A stretch of DNA of 64,000 bases, from contig NZ_SKFG01000022.1 in the NCBI RefSeq assembly GCF_004344915.1, forward strand, positions 54,972 to 118,971, in the 5' to 3' direction. Positions 56,372 through 64,000 of the stretch are shown piece after piece. The translations under genes were made by a program, and so were the position numbers. This stretch comes from Paenibacillus albiflavus (GTDB lineage Bacteria; Bacillota; Bacilli; Paenibacillales; NBRC-103111). The notes under the pieces are model-generated. The model saw only the letters and a program-made list of their open reading frames with translations, searched no databases and was not told the origin of the DNA. The first letter of the stretch is position 1. Each line of letters opens with the position of its first letter.

Positions 56372-56728
56372 TTAATCTAAATCTAGCAGCATAGCCATTT
56401 CGATAATTGTTTTGCGACCTTCTGGGTCGTTCTTTACATTATTATACAAATTCTCGTACATTTCACGATCAGCTTTATATTCTGGCGTAATCTTGATGGA
56501 TGTATGTGACCATTCGATAAGAATGTTCTCCGCATTAATCAATTCATTAAAAGCTTTATGAAGACCACTGCGCGTAATAACATCTTCCATTTCCTTCTGT
56601 CCGATCTCTATACCTTCTTCTCTTAATTCATCTAGTTTGATGTCTGTTTGTTTACTAGTTAGCAAAAAGTGCTCTTTCGCTGCCATATAATCAAGTTGTG
56701 CTCTAGCAAGTCTACGTTTCTTCCTCAT
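56372..56728 (-). CDS. Small conserved-type protein of unknown function
   Basis: 118 aa, charged and helical, with a very basic N-terminus (MRKKRRLARAQLD). There are no cysteines, membrane segments or signal peptide. 'HKAFNELINAENILIEWSH' is a predicted amphipathic helix. GAAGGTG lies 9-10 bp before the ATG. I do not recognise the family. It is a single gene with a strong terminator, divergent from asnB. Confidence 0.65.
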   Translation of the reverse strand: MRKKRRLARAQLDYMAAKEHFLLTSKQTDIKLDELREEGIEIGQKEMEDVITRSGLHKAFNELINAENILIEWSHTSIKITPEYKADREMYENLYNNVKNDPEGRKTIIEMAMLLDLD

Positions 56729-56919
56729 TTTGTATAATCACCTTCTATTAGAATTCGACATTGAACCCATTGTAACAAATTGTGAGGCAAAAACAAAGCC
56801 CAAGCCCGACTTTCCCAAGGACAGACATTTTCATCTGGGCAAACGCATATTTTGATATCACGTATTGCTCTTGACGATACAAGACTTATTCTAGGCTACA
56901 AAAAAGGAGTTGATGAGCG

Positions 56920-58764
56920 ATGTGCGGCATAACAGGTTTCATCGATTGGCGTAGAAATTTAACAGAATTTCCCGTTATACTAGAAAGTATGACGGAAACG
57001 CTAATAGATCGAGGTCCAGATGCATCAGGCACCTGGATATCGCAGCACTGCGCCCTTGGACACAGACGATTAAGTGTAATAGACCCTGAGAACGGCGCTC
57101 AGCCTATGATTCGTAGATTCGGTGATCATCTATATACAATCGTTTATAACGGTGAGATATATAATGCGCTTGAACTAGGGAAAGAACTAGAAGCTAGAGG
57201 CCATCAATTTCGAACAACCTGTGACACAGAAGTACTTCTACTCGCTTATATCGAGTGGGGAATCGATTGTTTGGCAAAACTCAACGGTATTTTTGCCTTC
57301 GCGGTATGGAATGATACGAATCAAAGTCTATTTCTAGCACGTGACCGGCTTGGGGTGAAGCCACTTTTTTATGCGCTTCATCATGAAATATTTCTCTTTG
57401 GTTCTGAACCCAAGTCCATACTCGCTCATCCCGAATTTCCTGTTGAAGTAGATGCTGAAGGCTTGGCAGAGATTTTTGCGATTGGTCCAGCACGGACACC
57501 TGGTCATGGAATTTACCGTCATATGCATGAATTAAAGCCAGGACACTACATGATATATGACCAATCAGGTTTATCGGTTCGAAATTATTGGCAGCTCGTT
57601 AGTAAGCCGCATGCTGACAATGTTGAACAAACTTCAGAACGGATTTATCAAATTCTAAAAGATACCGCAGAACGCCAATTAATATCTGACGTTCCGATCG
57701 GAACTCTTTTATCTGGCGGACTCGATTCGTCAGCACTTACCTCATTTGCCGCCAATCATTTTCGCGAAGCAGGTCGTGGCATCCTGCATACATTCTCAGT
57801 TGATTATGCCGATAATGATAAGCATTTTAAAGCAAATACGTTTCAACCGAACAGCGATGCGCCTTGGATCGAACGGATGACCAGCTATCTGGGTACGCAT
57901 CATCATGATATCAAGTTTGATACGCCTGAGTTAGTAGAATCGCTAAGAACTGCAGTATACGCACGAGACACGCCCGGCATGGCGGATGTCGATGGATCTC
58001 TCTATTTATTTTGCCGTGAAATTAAGAAGCATTGTACCGTTGCCGTCTCTGGGGAAGCTGCCGATGAAATCTTTGGCGGATATCCTTGGTTCTATCGACA
58101 GGAAGCTTTGTCAGCCCAGACATTTCCTTGGTCCTTATCGCTTGATGCTAGAGTCGATCTGCTTTCACCTGATTTAACGAGTCACATTCAACCGCATGCC
58201 TATGTGAATCAACGTTATCAAGAAGCCATTGATGAGGTGCCACATCTGGATGGTGAAACGGCTGATCAAAGACAAATGCGCCAAATGTCTTATTTGAATA
58301 TTACGCGGTTCATGCCGACACTTCTTGATCGCAAAGATCGAATGAGTATGGCTGTGGGCCTAGAGGTTCGTGTTCCTTTTTGTGATCATCGACTGGTCGA
58401 ATATGTATGGAATATTCCTTGGGAGATCAAATCCTCTGGAGATCGTGAAAAAGGCATTCTCCGCAAAGCTTTGAAGGGGGTCCTGCCTGAAGATGTGCTG
58501 ATGCGCAAAAAAAGCCCTTATCCCAAAACGCATAACCCTAATTATTTGGCTGCTGTGCGTGAAGAAGTATATGAAATCATAAATGACTCCTCTTCCCCGC
58601 TGCTTCCATTCATCAATCGTGATAAAATTCTTGCTCTTGCCAAATCGGATGCGCCGCAATTTAACTTGCCTTGGTTCGGTCAATTAATGAATGGTCCACA
58701 GATGTTCGCTTACTTAATCCAAATTGATACTTGGCTTAGAGGCTATAAGGTTTCGATAAAATGA
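56920..58764 (+). CDS. asnB: Asparagine synthase (glutamine-hydrolysing)
   Basis: 614 aa. The N-terminal glutaminase domain starts with the catalytic Cys2 (MCGITGFIDW); 'RHRRLS'-like and 'YNGEIYN' motifs are present. The synthase domain has the PP-loop SGGLDSS near residue 265. The enzyme makes asparagine from aspartate, glutamine and ATP. Of the three Bacillus enzymes, AsnO acts in sporulation; which one this matches is not clear. GGAG lies 12 bp before the ATG. Confidence 0.95.
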   Translation: MCGITGFIDWRRNLTEFPVILESMTETLIDRGPDASGTWISQHCALGHRRLSVIDPENGAQPMIRRFGDHLYTIVYNGEIYNALELGKELEARGHQFRTTCDTEVLLLAYIEWGIDCLAKLNGIFAFAVWNDTNQSLFLARDRLGVKPLFYALHHEIFLFGSEPKSILAHPEFPVEVDAEGLAEIFAIGPARTPGHGIYRHMHELKPGHYMIYDQSGLSVRNYWQLVSKPHADNVEQTSERIYQILKDTAERQLISDVPIGTLLSGGLDSSALTSFAANHFREAGRGILHTFSVDYADNDKHFKANTFQPNSDAPWIERMTSYLGTHHHDIKFDTPELVESLRTAVYARDTPGMADVDGSLYLFCREIKKHCTVAVSGEAADEIFGGYPWFYRQEALSAQTFPWSLSLDARVDLLSPDLTSHIQPHAYVNQRYQEAIDEVPHLDGETADQRQMRQMSYLNITRFMPTLLDRKDRMSMAVGLEVRVPFCDHRLVEYVWNIPWEIKSSGDREKGILRKALKGVLPEDVLMRKKSPYPKTHNPNYLAAVREEVYEIINDSSSPLLPFINRDKILALAKSDAPQFNLPWFGQLMNGPQMFAYLIQIDTWLRGYKVSIK

Positions 58765-58766
58765 TA

Positions 58767-58817
58767 AAACGGCTGTTATTCGAGCATGAATCTCGAACGA
58801 CAGCCGTTTCTAGTTTT
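58767..58817. terminator. Bidirectional terminator between asnB and rdgB
   Basis: AAACGGCTGT (58767-58776) pairs with ACAGCCGTTT (58800-58809), with TTCGAG/CTCGAA inside; TTTTTT follows on the plus strand. Confidence 0.85.
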
Positions 58818-59450
58818 TTAGTACAAATCGAAGAAGCGTTTCAATGCATTCGCTCGGTGAGAGATCTCATTCTTGAGCGTAAGCGGCAGCTCGGCCATCG
58901 TGCGGCCGTGCTCAGGCATATAGAACAGCGGGTCGTAACCGAACCCGCCTGCACCTCTTTCAGCGGCAATAATATAGCCGCTGCAAGTACCCTCCGCTTC
59001 GAGCTGTACGCCTCGAAGCGGGTCTACCAGCGCGAGCGCGCACACGAAATGTGCGGCGCTTAGCAGCGCTGGTTCTTCAGCGCCAGCTTCGCTCGGCGCT
59101 GTTGCCCCAATCTCCGCCAGCTCCCGCAGAAGCTTGGCGTTGTTCTCGGCATCGCTGGCATGCTCGCCGGCATATCTGGCGGAATATACGCCAGGATCGC
59201 TGCCAAGTCTATCTACGCACAGCCCGGAATCATCCGCGAGCACAGGCAGCTGCAAGTGGTCAGCGATAATTTGTGCCTTAATGAGCGCATTCGCTGCGAA
59301 GGTCTCACCGTCTTCTACAATTTCAGGCAATTGATCATAATCCGCAAGGGAGCGAACATCGATGCCGCGATCCATGAACCACTGAGCAAACTCCCTTACT
59401 TTTCCTTGATTGCGCGTAGCAATAATAACGACATTCCCAACTGAATCCAT
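58818..59450 (-). CDS. rdgB: XTP/dITP pyrophosphatase (RdgB/HAM1)
   Basis: 210 aa. The enzyme removes non-canonical purine triphosphates (dITP, XTP). 'IATRNQGKVREF' near residue 10, 'VLADDSGLCVDRL' and 'FGYDPLFY' are family signatures. Its ATG overlaps the rph stop by one base (TAATG). An insertion near residues 112-130, rich in Ala and Glu (APSEAGAEEPALLSAAH), sits in a GC-rich patch unlike the surrounding sequence. Confidence 0.95.
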   Translation of the reverse strand: MDSVGNVVIIATRNQGKVREFAQWFMDRGIDVRSLADYDQLPEIVEDGETFAANALIKAQIIADHLQLPVLADDSGLCVDRLGSDPGVYSARYAGEHASDAENNAKLLRELAEIGATAPSEAGAEEPALLSAAHFVCALALVDPLRGVQLEAEGTCSGYIIAAERGAGGFGYDPLFYMPEHGRTMAELPLTLKNEISHRANALKRFFDLY

Positions 59451-60202
59451 TACTCTGCCTGCCCCTTACCTATCCGCGCTGTCAGTTCTTCACCAAGTGC
59501 CTTTTGCTGCTCCGCAACCATTTGCTGAATCCCTTGCTGCGCAAGTTTAATTAATGTATCTAATTCACTATGTGTAAATGGTGATTCCTCACCCGTACCT
59601 TGTAATTCAACAAACTTGCCTGTTCCTGTCATAACCACGTTCATATCTACTTTGGCAGAAGAATCTTCTTCATATTTTAAGTCCAGATACGCTTTGTCAT
59701 TCACAACACCAACAGATACGGAAGCTAGAAAATCCGTAATTGGAATCACTTTCAGCTTGCCATCCTTCACAAGTTTAGCCATTGCAAGCGTCATTGCCAC
59801 AAAAGCGCCTGTAATCGATGTTGTACGTGTACCTCCATCAGCTTGAATCACATCACAATCAAGGGTGATCGAGCGTTCACCTAACGCTTCTAGATTAACA
59901 ACTGATCGCAAAGCACGACCGATTAAGCGTTGAATTTCCATCGTCCGCCCACCAAGCTTACCTCTTGCTGCTTCCCGTTGATTCCGTACTTGAGTCGCCC
60001 GCGGCAGCATTGAGTACTCAGCAGTTACCCAGCCCTTACCCTGACCTTTCATGAACGGGGGAACACGCTCCTCGACCGTCGCCGTGCATATTACTTTCGT
60101 CTCGCCGACTTCAATGAGAACGGAGCCCTCTGCATGCTTAATATAATTTGGTGTAATTGTCATTGCCCGCAGTTCATTCGGTTGTCTGCCATCTAATCGC
60201 AT
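59450..60202 (-). CDS. rph: Ribonuclease PH
   Basis: 250 aa. Phosphorolytic 3'-exonuclease that trims tRNA 3' ends. '[12 protein letters not shown]' is the usual start, 'RDSRT'-type chemistry lies in '[15 protein letters not shown]', and '[16 protein letters not shown]' is a family signature. The ATG at 60202 has GGAGG 8 bp upstream; the ATG at 60217 lies before that site. The gerM-rph-rdgB order is as in Bacillus. Confidence 0.96.
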   Translation of the reverse strand: MRLDGRQPNELRAMTITPNYIKHAEGSVLIEVGETKVICTATVEERVPPFMKGQGKGWVTAEYSMLPRATQVRNQREAARGKLGGRTMEIQRLIGRALRSVVNLEALGERSITLDCDVIQADGGTRTTSITGAFVAMTLAMAKLVKDGKLKVIPITDFLASVSVGVVNDKAYLDLKYEEDSSAKVDMNVVMTGTGKFVELQGTGEESPFTHSELDTLIKLAQQGIQQMVAEQQKALGEELTARIGKGQAE

Positions 60203-60330
60203 CTGTCTTTCCTCCATTTTCTAATCCAAGCTTACGTCTTCATCATGCTGTAGTTGCAATTTCAAGTTCAGTAATTCCCATCCTATTGTAGCAAAGTAAT
60301 TTCGGAAAAGCACGAAAATAGGATTTCAAG

Positions 60331-60352
60331 AACAGGAATGTTATAAATTCTA
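60331..60352 (-). repeat. TAGAATTTATAAC element, copy 3
   Basis: On the minus strand TAGAATTTATAAC is followed by a base, TTC, a base and TGTT. It agrees with copies 1 and 2 at 20 of 22 positions. It lies 14 bp after the gerM terminator and upstream of rph. Confidence 0.65.
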
Positions 60353-60366
60353 GAATACTATACAAA

Positions 60367-60387
60367 AAGCTCCTTCGGGAGGAGCTT
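60367..60387 (-). terminator. gerM terminator
   Basis: AAGCTCCT and AGGAGCTT around a TCGGG loop, with a T-run on the minus strand. Confidence 0.85.
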
Positions 60388-60405
60388 GGAAGAGCACATA
60401 TAAGC

Positions 60406-61467
60406 TTACATTTTGACAGGGTTCAGGTTCGTTGGTTTCGCAATAGGTTTGGAATAATTCGTGTTGTCTGTCGTTGTGAACTTCGCTTCGCCATCAATCA
60501 TGATTTGCACGGCTGTTGCTGTTGTATTCTCGGTAAGGGAGAGAACTATTGATTTCAGCGCTTCACTGGACACCTTATGATCTTGATCTCCTATACCAGT
60601 TAAATTAACCGTGATTAAATGATCAGCAGGATTCAGTTGTACCACATTCGTTATTGGATTTATGGCTGAAGACAGAAGATTTGGCGATACAGGGCCTTTA
60701 ATCAATTGCTCCATAACAGCTTCTGCAACTTGATCGGTTCGTTTAATATGTCTGGTAACTGGTACATAATAGGGATAGTCAGCAGTACCGCTCATAAAAT
60801 ACAGCGTAACTGCTGTGGATTGGCCGTAATCAACGTCTGGCAATTTCTCAACATTGATCCCGATTGAGCGGCTTACTGGTTCGTCAATTGGTGTGCCTTT
60901 CTTCGGCAATTCAGTCAAGTCGTTACCCTCTACACGTAATTGAACATGATCAATATTCGCAAAAGTCGTTAATGCCCACGTGATTCCTTCGAGCATTTTA
61001 CGCTCGTCTTCCTGCTTATAGTTCAGCAGCTCTTTGGAAAAATCAACGAACGCTAGCTTATTTTCATTAATCGTCATGCCTTTCACCTTCGTGCCGGAAG
61101 GTAGAATAGAGGTAAATCCCTTGGGCAGCATTGCGCTTACTGGGCCGCCATCGACCATATACTCTAGAACCTTCTGTGCAGGTGCTTGGGTCTGAGGTAA
61201 GCTGAGGGTCACAGGAACTACCAGACCATGAGAATCTTTGGCATAAATCGTCCGAGCATCCACTTTATCCGATATGGATGAGGAAGTAGTCGGTATATGA
61301 TCCTCCGTCGTATTGGCAATCACATCCTCAATTGAACCAACTGGAGGAGGATCAATATCTTTGGAGCTGCTGGAGCTATCACCAATCCCGAGGAGTGAGC
61401 AGCCGGATAAAAACATAGCGAATGCGCCAACTACAGCTGCCTGACGCAGCCATTGACCAGATTTCAT
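60406..61467 (-). CDS. gerM: GerM-like germination/sporulation lipoprotein
   Basis: 353 aa. Lipobox LSGC with lipidated cysteine at 23. Two GerMN (sporulation/spore germination) domains follow, at about residues 70-200 and 210-340: 'VPVTLSLPQTQAPAQKVLEY' and 'VTLYFMSGTADYPYYVPVTR' begin them. GerM helps hold the engulfment complex in the intermembrane space and is needed for cortex and germination. GGAGG is 10 bp before the ATG. It is followed by rph and rdgB, as in Bacillus. Confidence 0.92.
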   Translation of the reverse strand: MKSGQWLRQAAVVGAFAMFLSGCSLLGIGDSSSSSKDIDPPPVGSIEDVIANTTEDHIPTTSSSISDKVDARTIYAKDSHGLVVPVTLSLPQTQAPAQKVLEYMVDGGPVSAMLPKGFTSILPSGTKVKGMTINENKLAFVDFSKELLNYKQEDERKMLEGITWALTTFANIDHVQLRVEGNDLTELPKKGTPIDEPVSRSIGINVEKLPDVDYGQSTAVTLYFMSGTADYPYYVPVTRHIKRTDQVAEAVMEQLIKGPVSPNLLSSAINPITNVVQLNPADHLITVNLTGIGDQDHKVSSEALKSIVLSLTENTTATAVQIMIDGEAKFTTTDNTNYSKPIAKPTNLNPVKM

Positions 61468-61663
61468 CGTTTCTAACGCCTCCTTTATACTATAGGTACT
61501 ACATGTATACAGGGATTTTGTCCAATATATGCGTACTTTTTGTCCATTTCGGAGGACAAGTCACTTGCTTTTCATTTGATTGAAGAAAAGGTACAATCAT
61601 AAGCAGAATTATCTAATAATATAGCAGCATAATAGAACGCGTAAAACGAAGGAGGCCTATTTC

Positions 61664-62182
61664 ATGGAATATAGCTTAAACAGCAAAAAAGTAGCGGCGG
61701 CCGCTCGTAAAATGCTAGCAGATCGTGGCATTAAGGTGGAGCAAATCGCTGAATTAACGCATTTTCTCCAATCCAAATATTATCCAGGGCTGACAATGGA
61801 GCAATGCATAGAAAGTGTTGAGAGTGTGCTTGTCAAACGTGAAGTGCAGAATGCCGTCCTTACGGGGATACAGCTCGATATTCTGGCTGAAAAGGGTCTG
61901 CTAGAGCCAGCACTCCAAGAAATGGTTGCTAACGATGAAGGATTATATGGCGTCGACGAGATTATCGCATTAGGTATTGTGAATGTTTACGGCTCCATCG
62001 GATTGACCAATTACGGCTATATCGACAAAATGAAGCCTGGCATCCTTGAACATTTGAACGACAAGAGCACAGGTGAAATTCATACCTTCCTTGATGATAT
62101 TGTCGGGGCAATCGCTGCTGCAGCAAGCTCTCGAATCGCCCACCGTAAGCAAGCCGAAGTTGAAGAAAAAGAAGGCAAATAA
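61664..62182 (+). CDS. pgpA: Phosphatidylglycerophosphatase A family protein (YutG-like)
   Basis: 172 aa. Resembles YutG of Bacillus: 'AELTHFLQSKYYPGLTMEQC', 'VLTGIQLDILAEKG', 'LYGVDEIIALGIVNVYGSIG' and 'HTFLDDIVGAIAAAASSRIAH' match it closely. The family removes the phosphate from phosphatidylglycerol-phosphate; activity of the YutG branch is inferred. GGAGG is 8 bp before the ATG. It is a single gene, divergent from gerM. Confidence 0.85.
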   Translation: MEYSLNSKKVAAAARKMLADRGIKVEQIAELTHFLQSKYYPGLTMEQCIESVESVLVKREVQNAVLTGIQLDILAEKGLLEPALQEMVANDEGLYGVDEIIALGIVNVYGSIGLTNYGYIDKMKPGILEHLNDKSTGEIHTFLDDIVGAIAAAASSRIAHRKQAEVEEKEGK

Positions 62183-62282
62183 ATGAACGGCTATTCAGCC
62201 GTCTAGAAACATCTATACCTAGTTTTGAGGTTAATGTATGGGATGTTCAAGGAACTCCTTATATTTGAGACTAAAAGACAAG

Positions 62283-62320
62283 AATGCAGTCCGTATTCCT
62301 TTTAGAAGACGGGCTGCATT
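62283..62320. terminator. Bidirectional hairpin between pgpA and the dioxygenase gene
   Basis: AATGCAG (62283-62289) pairs with CTGCATT (62314-62320), with CCGT/ACGG and TTC/GAA inside. Confidence 0.65.
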
Positions 62321-62338
62321 TCTGTTCTAATTGCGTAT

Positions 62339-62947
62339 TCATATTTGATATTGTGGTCGCTCACAAAACCAAAGTGTACCAATCCACTTTTCCCCAACCT
62401 GTAAAATTTTTGATCCATGTAACGATCGCTGATCAGGACTGGATGTACCTGGCTGGCAGTTTTCAAAAACTAATAACGTTCCAGTTGTCGGAGTAACTTC
62501 GATATTTAAATTCGGGAAATAAGTTTCTCCTCCGGAGACAACATCATTCAAATAAAAGAGCGCAGTATATAACCGTTGACCTGTACGCTCGAGAAATGCC
62601 TTGTGTGCTTCTTGCGTTAAATCATAACAATCCAAATGAGGTTCAAATTTCCCGCCTACTCCATAATGAGCTACTTGTAAATTTTGAGCGAAATGAATTG
62701 GTTGCTCAACAATTTCTGCGATTTGCTTACATATGCTTTGTACAATTTCATTATGATTATGGTAAAACCAAGCCAAGTTTGAAATCCTTATTTGAGAATA
62801 TTCTAACCCGGATTGACCTACCACAGTTGCTGGTGTTAACTGAACACGTGCCAAATTAATCAAAGATTGACAGGCTTCTGGAGGGATCACTGAAGGATAG
62901 CACCCGATAAACGGTTGTTGGTTCAGTAGCTGTGTGGGTTTTTGCAT
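62339..62947 (-). CDS. Prolyl 4-hydroxylase-like Fe(II)/2-oxoglutarate dioxygenase
   Basis: 202 aa, cytoplasmic. All catalytic residues of prolyl 4-hydroxylases are in place: iron ligands H104 and D106 (FEPHLDCYD) and H177 (SLHGS), and the 2-oxoglutarate lysine K187 ten residues after the last histidine. 'QRLYTALFYLNDVVSGGETYFP' contains the conserved strand pair. GGGAGG precedes the ATG. It lies 246 bp after a BclB-like collagen gene on the same strand. Bacillus anthracis has a related enzyme that can act on proline-rich collagen-like peptides. Hydroxylation of the neighbour is my inference. Other protein substrates are possible. Confidence 0.88.
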   Translation of the reverse strand: MQKPTQLLNQQPFIGCYPSVIPPEACQSLINLARVQLTPATVVGQSGLEYSQIRISNLAWFYHNHNEIVQSICKQIAEIVEQPIHFAQNLQVAHYGVGGKFEPHLDCYDLTQEAHKAFLERTGQRLYTALFYLNDVVSGGETYFPNLNIEVTPTTGTLLVFENCQPGTSSPDQRSLHGSKILQVGEKWIGTLWFCERPQYQI

Positions 62948-62983
62948 AGCAACTCACCTCCCAACATGTAAATTCAATCGAAT

Positions 62984-62993
62984 TATTTATATG
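62984..62993 (-). promoter_or_regulatory. Possible sporulation-sigma -10 box of the dioxygenase gene
   Basis: On the minus strand CATATAAATA lies about 37 bp before the start codon and loosely resembles sigma-E or sigma-K -10 boxes. No clear -35 was found. Confidence 0.2.
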
Positions 62994-63122
62994 TATAGGA
63001 CTTATTTTTGTGCTAATATCGCTCCTCCACACATACCTATTTTTCACCACTTCTATTATTTATCACTCGCGTGTTTTGCAAAATTTCGCAAGAATGGATA
63101 TCATCGAACTTCCCACAAAATA

Positions 63123-63170
63123 AAAGATCCCCTCGACTCTGGGCCAAGCCAAAGCAGATTAGGGATCTTT
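63123..63170 (-). terminator. Terminator of the collagen-like gene
   Basis: AAAGATCCC (63123-63131) pairs with GGGATCTTT (63162-63170); TATTTT follows on the minus strand. It suggests that the dioxygenase is transcribed separately. Confidence 0.8.
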
Positions 63171-63193
63171 AAAATATATAAGGTAAAATAATA

Positions 63194-64000
63194 TTAGAGT
63201 GTAATCCCAGCGCTAGCATACCCTGCTACGGAAGTAGAAATCGGGATGGATCCTACGCTTTCTGCAGCAAATACCATTAATAAACGAGTTTCTGGAGTTA
63301 CAGGTATAGACAGCCCACTTGTTATACCATGGGTAACTGTACCAAGGGGAAGAGTACCCGTAAGTGTTGGAGCTAATGTAACAACAGCCCCCGGAATCGG
63401 AGTAAATATGTTATTTGGAATAGTTGAAGCATACAATTCTGCTATAATCGATATCGATGATGCTCCAAGTGTCAATGCTGTCGTTGTACTGAAATATGCC
63501 GCAATAGAAGTAATAATACCATTACGAGGAACGGAGAATGCGAAGTCATGAACTTCTCCCCCTGCACCTGTGATATCAATTGGTCCGCCTAGTACGTTTA
63601 CATTGGAAGCAGAATTACCGAAACCAACCAGTCCAGTAATAGTCAATGCTCCAAGAATGTCAGACTCCATGATAACTGGAGGACCTGAAGCAAATGGAAT
63701 GATTGCACCAGGACCTGCTGCTCCTGTAGGTCCTATGGGTCCTGGAATTCCTGGAATTCCTGGGGGTCCTGGAAGTCCTGGAGGCCCTGGGGATCCTGCT
63801 GCTCCTGTTGCTCCTGTAGCCCCTGTACCCGGTCCTGTTGCTCCCGTTGCTCCTGCTGCTCCGGTTGCTCCTGTTGCACCTGTTGCACCTGCACCTGTCG
63901 CTCCTGTTGCTCCTGTAGCCCCTGTTGCTCCCGTTGCTCCTGTTACCCCTGCACCTGTCGCTCCTGTTGCTCCTGTAGCCCCTGTTGCTCCCGTTGCTCC
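63194..64000 (-). CDS. Collagen-like spore-surface protein with BclB-type C-terminal domain, C-terminal part
   Basis: The frame is open from the window edge to the stop at 63194, so the N-terminus (where an exosporium leader would lie) is missing. From the edge to about 63700 it is Gly-X-Y repeats, first GAT/GTA-type, then Pro-rich (GPPG, GIPG, GPIG) near the end. 'IPFASGPPV' leads into a C-terminal beta-rich domain of about 160 residues with '[17 protein letters not shown]', '[20 protein letters not shown]' and '[10 protein letters not shown]', fitting the BclB C-terminal family of exosporium glycoproteins. It should be a trimeric filament on the spore surface. Confidence 0.88.
   Translation of the reverse strand, partial: GATGATGATGATGATGAGVTGATGATGATGATGATGAGATGATGATGAAGATGATGPGTGATGATGAAGSPGPPGLPGPPGIPGIPGPIGPTGAAGPGAIIPFASGPPVIMESDILGALTITGLVGFGNSASNVNVLGGPIDITGAGGEVHDFAFSVPRNGIITSIAAYFSTTTALTLGASSISIIAELYASTIPNNIFTPIPGAVVTLAPTLTGTLPLGTVTHGITSGLSIPVTPETRLLMVFAAESVGSIPISTSVAGYASAGITL
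63889..64000 (-). repeat. 60-bp tandem repeat coding collagen triplets
   Basis: Bases 63891-63940 recur unchanged at 63951-64000, a 60-bp period. Each unit codes 20 residues: six Gly-X-Y triplets (mostly GAT) and one shortened GA step. The array runs off the window. Confidence 0.85.

Noticed and set aside
63889..64000. Regular repeat that might suggest a CRISPR array
   Set aside because: The period codes Gly-X-Y triplets in an open frame, with no unique spacers.

Overview
The window looks like chromosome of an endospore-forming member of the Firmicutes, most likely Paenibacillaceae. The grounds are gene order plus content. The order tig-clpP-clpX-ispG...lonB-lonA-ysxC...hemD-hemL...spoVID-valS-folC...spoIIB-maf-radC-mreBCD-minCD follows the tig-to-minD block known from Bacillus. 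Spore genes are abundant: SpoIIB-like and SpoVID-like proteins, GerM, two gerA-type operons, a CwlD-like amidase and a BclB-like collagen protein. An SLH-domain amidase and DUF4321 also fit Paenibacillus. Most of the window is core chromosome. No insertion sequence, integrase, phage gene or CRISPR array was seen.

Layout. 1-2.7 kb: a binding-protein-dependent ABC importer (permease cut by the window edge). 2.7-4.1 kb: a cysteine desulfidase-family gene. 4.1-11 kb: rodA-minD-minC-mreD-mreC-mreB-radC-maf-DUF4321, the cell-shape and division-site block. 11.1-16.6 kb: SLH amidase (opposite strand), spoIIB-like, murC, folC. 16.5-21 kb: valS with a T-box leader, then spoVID. 21-24 kb: an RluA pseudouridine synthase, hemL and hemD; the usual hemA, hemX, hemC and hemB neighbours are missing. 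24-31 kb: speD, an unknown gene, ysxC, lonA, lonB. 31-39 kb: a CwlD-like amidase, the YhgE/TetR pair, ispG, clpX, clpP, tig. 39-49 kb: a YsoA-like gene, tRNA-Arg(TCT), and two germinant-receptor operons (order A-B-C, then B-A-C) around a small unknown gene. 48.8-53 kb: MFS exporter with MarR regulator, and a chemoreceptor. 53-56 kb: a P1B4 metal ATPase resembling PfeT with PerR/Fur-type boxes, a 43-residue gamma-SASP-like gene and a patatin. 56-62 kb: asnB, rdgB-rph-gerM, pgpA. 62-64 kb: a prolyl-4-hydroxylase-type dioxygenase just downstream of a BclB-type collagen-like gene.

How they work together. The recurring themes are envelope growth (MreBCD/RodA, MinCD, MurC), protein quality control (trigger factor, ClpXP, LonA, LonB) and the spore: engulfment, coat, cortex, germination receptors and outer surface. 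The most interesting pair is the 2-oxoglutarate dioxygenase with intact catalytic residues beside a collagen-like spore-surface protein, a possible hydroxylation system for bacterial collagen. Other notable points are a recurrent TAGAATTTA motif just downstream of intrinsic terminators, four phased 8-bp repeats upstream of the TetR gene, the PerR/Fur boxes upstream of the metal ATPase, and the stripped-down hem cluster.
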